A DNA stretch of 16,594 nucleotides from an uncultured Veillonella sp. (GTDB taxonomy: Bacteria; Bacillota; Negativicutes; Veillonellales; Veillonellaceae): positions 1 to 16,594 of the forward strand of contig NZ_CALLVP010000103.1 in NCBI RefSeq assembly GCF_938010505.1. The letters are read 5' to 3'. Numbering within the stretch: position 1 is the stretch's first letter; the number at the start of each line of letters is the position of its first letter. A program made the position numbers and the translations under genes. Positions 15,910 to 16,594 of this stretch are shown here, in pieces. The notes beneath the pieces are model-generated. The model was not told where the DNA came from. It was given only the letters and a program-made list of their open reading frames with translations, and searched no databases.

Positions 15910-16594
15910 ATGAGTACTATGAATATAAAAGGTATACTTCTAGATAACCGCTACCGAATTGTTGATAAAATTGGCGTTGGTGGAATGGCTGACGTATACC
16001 TTGGAGAAGATACCTTACTAGGTAGACAAGTAGCAATAAAAGTATTGCATGCTAACTTTGCTAATGATGATGAATTTGTAACTCGTTTTAAACGAGAGGC
16101 TCAAGCGGCAGGTAAATTAAATCATCCGAACATCGTAAATATGTATGATGTAGGCTTTGATCAAAATCTACACTACATTATCATGGAATATGTAGATGGC
16201 GAAACTTTAAAAAAATATATAACTCGTCATGGAAGACTATCTATAGATGAGGCTGTTAAATTTACTATCGCTATAGCTGAAGGCTTAGAACACGCTCATA
16301 CAATGGGCATCGTTCACTGTGATATAAAACCACATAATGTAATTATTACTAATACGGGTCGTGTTAAAGTAACTGATTTTGGCATTGCTCGCGCGATGAA
16401 TGCAACTAATACAGTTATGTATACGAATTCAATCTTGGGGTCAGCTCACTACTTATCACCAGAGCAAGCTAGTGGTAAACCTGTAGATGGAAATACTGAT
16501 ATTTACTCACTAGGTGTTGTATTGTATGAAATGCTCACTGGTCGTGTACCATTTGAAGGGGAAACGCCAATTGCAGTAGCATTAAAACATGTTC
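15910..16594 (+). CDS. prkC: PrkC-type Ser/Thr protein kinase, 3' end cut by window
   Basis: The 228 visible residues form most of a Hanks-type kinase domain, open to the right edge with no stop. The glycine-rich loop is KIGVGGMADVY at 20-30, the ATP-anchoring Lys is 44 (VAIK), the helix C Glu is 63, the catalytic loop is HCDIKPHN at 136-143 with Asp 138 and Asn 143, DFG is at 156-158 and the SPE motif at 183-185. The HRD arginine is replaced by Cys 137, making this a non-RD kinase. A membrane segment and extracellular PASTA repeats are expected downstream from family knowledge but are not seen here. GGAG (15901-15904) lies 5 nt before the ATG. Position directly after the PP2C gene is the usual prpC-prkC arrangement, which regulates cell wall growth and dormancy exit in other Firmicutes. 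Confidence 0.93.
   Translation, partial: MSTMNIKGILLDNRYRIVDKIGVGGMADVYLGEDTLLGRQVAIKVLHANFANDDEFVTRFKREAQAAGKLNHPNIVNMYDVGFDQNLHYIIMEYVDGETLKKYITRHGRLSIDEAVKFTIAIAEGLEHAHTMGIVHCDIKPHNVIITNTGRVKVTDFGIARAMNATNTVMYTNSILGSAHYLSPEQASGKPVDGNTDIYSLGVVLYEMLTGRVPFEGETPIAVALKHV

Noticed and set aside
1..16594. Possible mobile element, CRISPR array, toxin-antitoxin or defence system
   Set aside because: No transposase, integrase, direct-repeat array or small toxin-like gene pair is seen; all long frames belong to housekeeping families and gaps are short.

Overview
This window reads as a chromosomal housekeeping region from an AT-rich, low-GC Firmicute. The gene order closely follows the conserved Bacillus-type cluster yloA(rqcH)-yloC-remA-gmk-rpoZ-coaBC-priA-def-fmt-rsmB-rlmN-prpC-prkC. 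Codon use, the DUF116 gene between fmt and rsmB, and metK between coaBC and priA make me favour the Negativicutes, probably Veillonella. That placement is inferred from memory of gene order and protein style, not from a search.

Layout. Positions 1-50 hold two adjacent palindromes at the 3' end of the leftward gene rqcH (48-1766). Between 1767 and 1893 lie divergent extended -10 promoters for rqcH and for the rightward cluster yicC (1894-2775), remA (2790-3059), gmk (3068-3697) and rpoZ (3702-3917). A 13-bp intrinsic terminator (3924-3955) separates rpoZ from coaBC (3970-5169), which is followed by a SulP anion transporter (5218-6882). A sigma-A-like promoter (about 6890-6918) then leads into a complete SAM-I riboswitch with its terminator (6928-7059) and metK (7077-8267), which ends in a strong hairpin (8271-8305). 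From priA (8330-10513) to the right edge there is a tight, largely overlapping run: def, fmt, a DUF116 membrane/cysteine-rich protein, rsmB, rlmN, a PP2C phosphatase, and the N-terminal kinase domain of a PrkC-type kinase cut by the window end.

How the genes fit together. Most act around the ribosome or translation: RqcH (stalled-ribosome rescue), YicC (endoribonuclease), Def and Fmt (N-formyl-methionine start and its removal), and RsmB and RlmN (rRNA methylation). RNA polymerase omega, Gmk and PriA serve transcription, nucleotide supply and replication restart. CoaBC and MetK make CoA and SAM, and SAM feeds RsmB and RlmN directly. The phosphatase/kinase pair closes the visible set as a Ser/Thr signalling module.

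I see no mobile element, CRISPR array, tRNA, rRNA or defence system, and no stretch above about 300 bases without a gene. No wholly new system is evident. The points most worth a second look are the fully readable three-state SAM switch that may also terminate read-through from the upstream genes, the HCD (non-RD) catalytic loop of the kinase, the uncharacterised DUF116 protein embedded by overlaps between fmt and rsmB, and the paired palindromes at the left edge.
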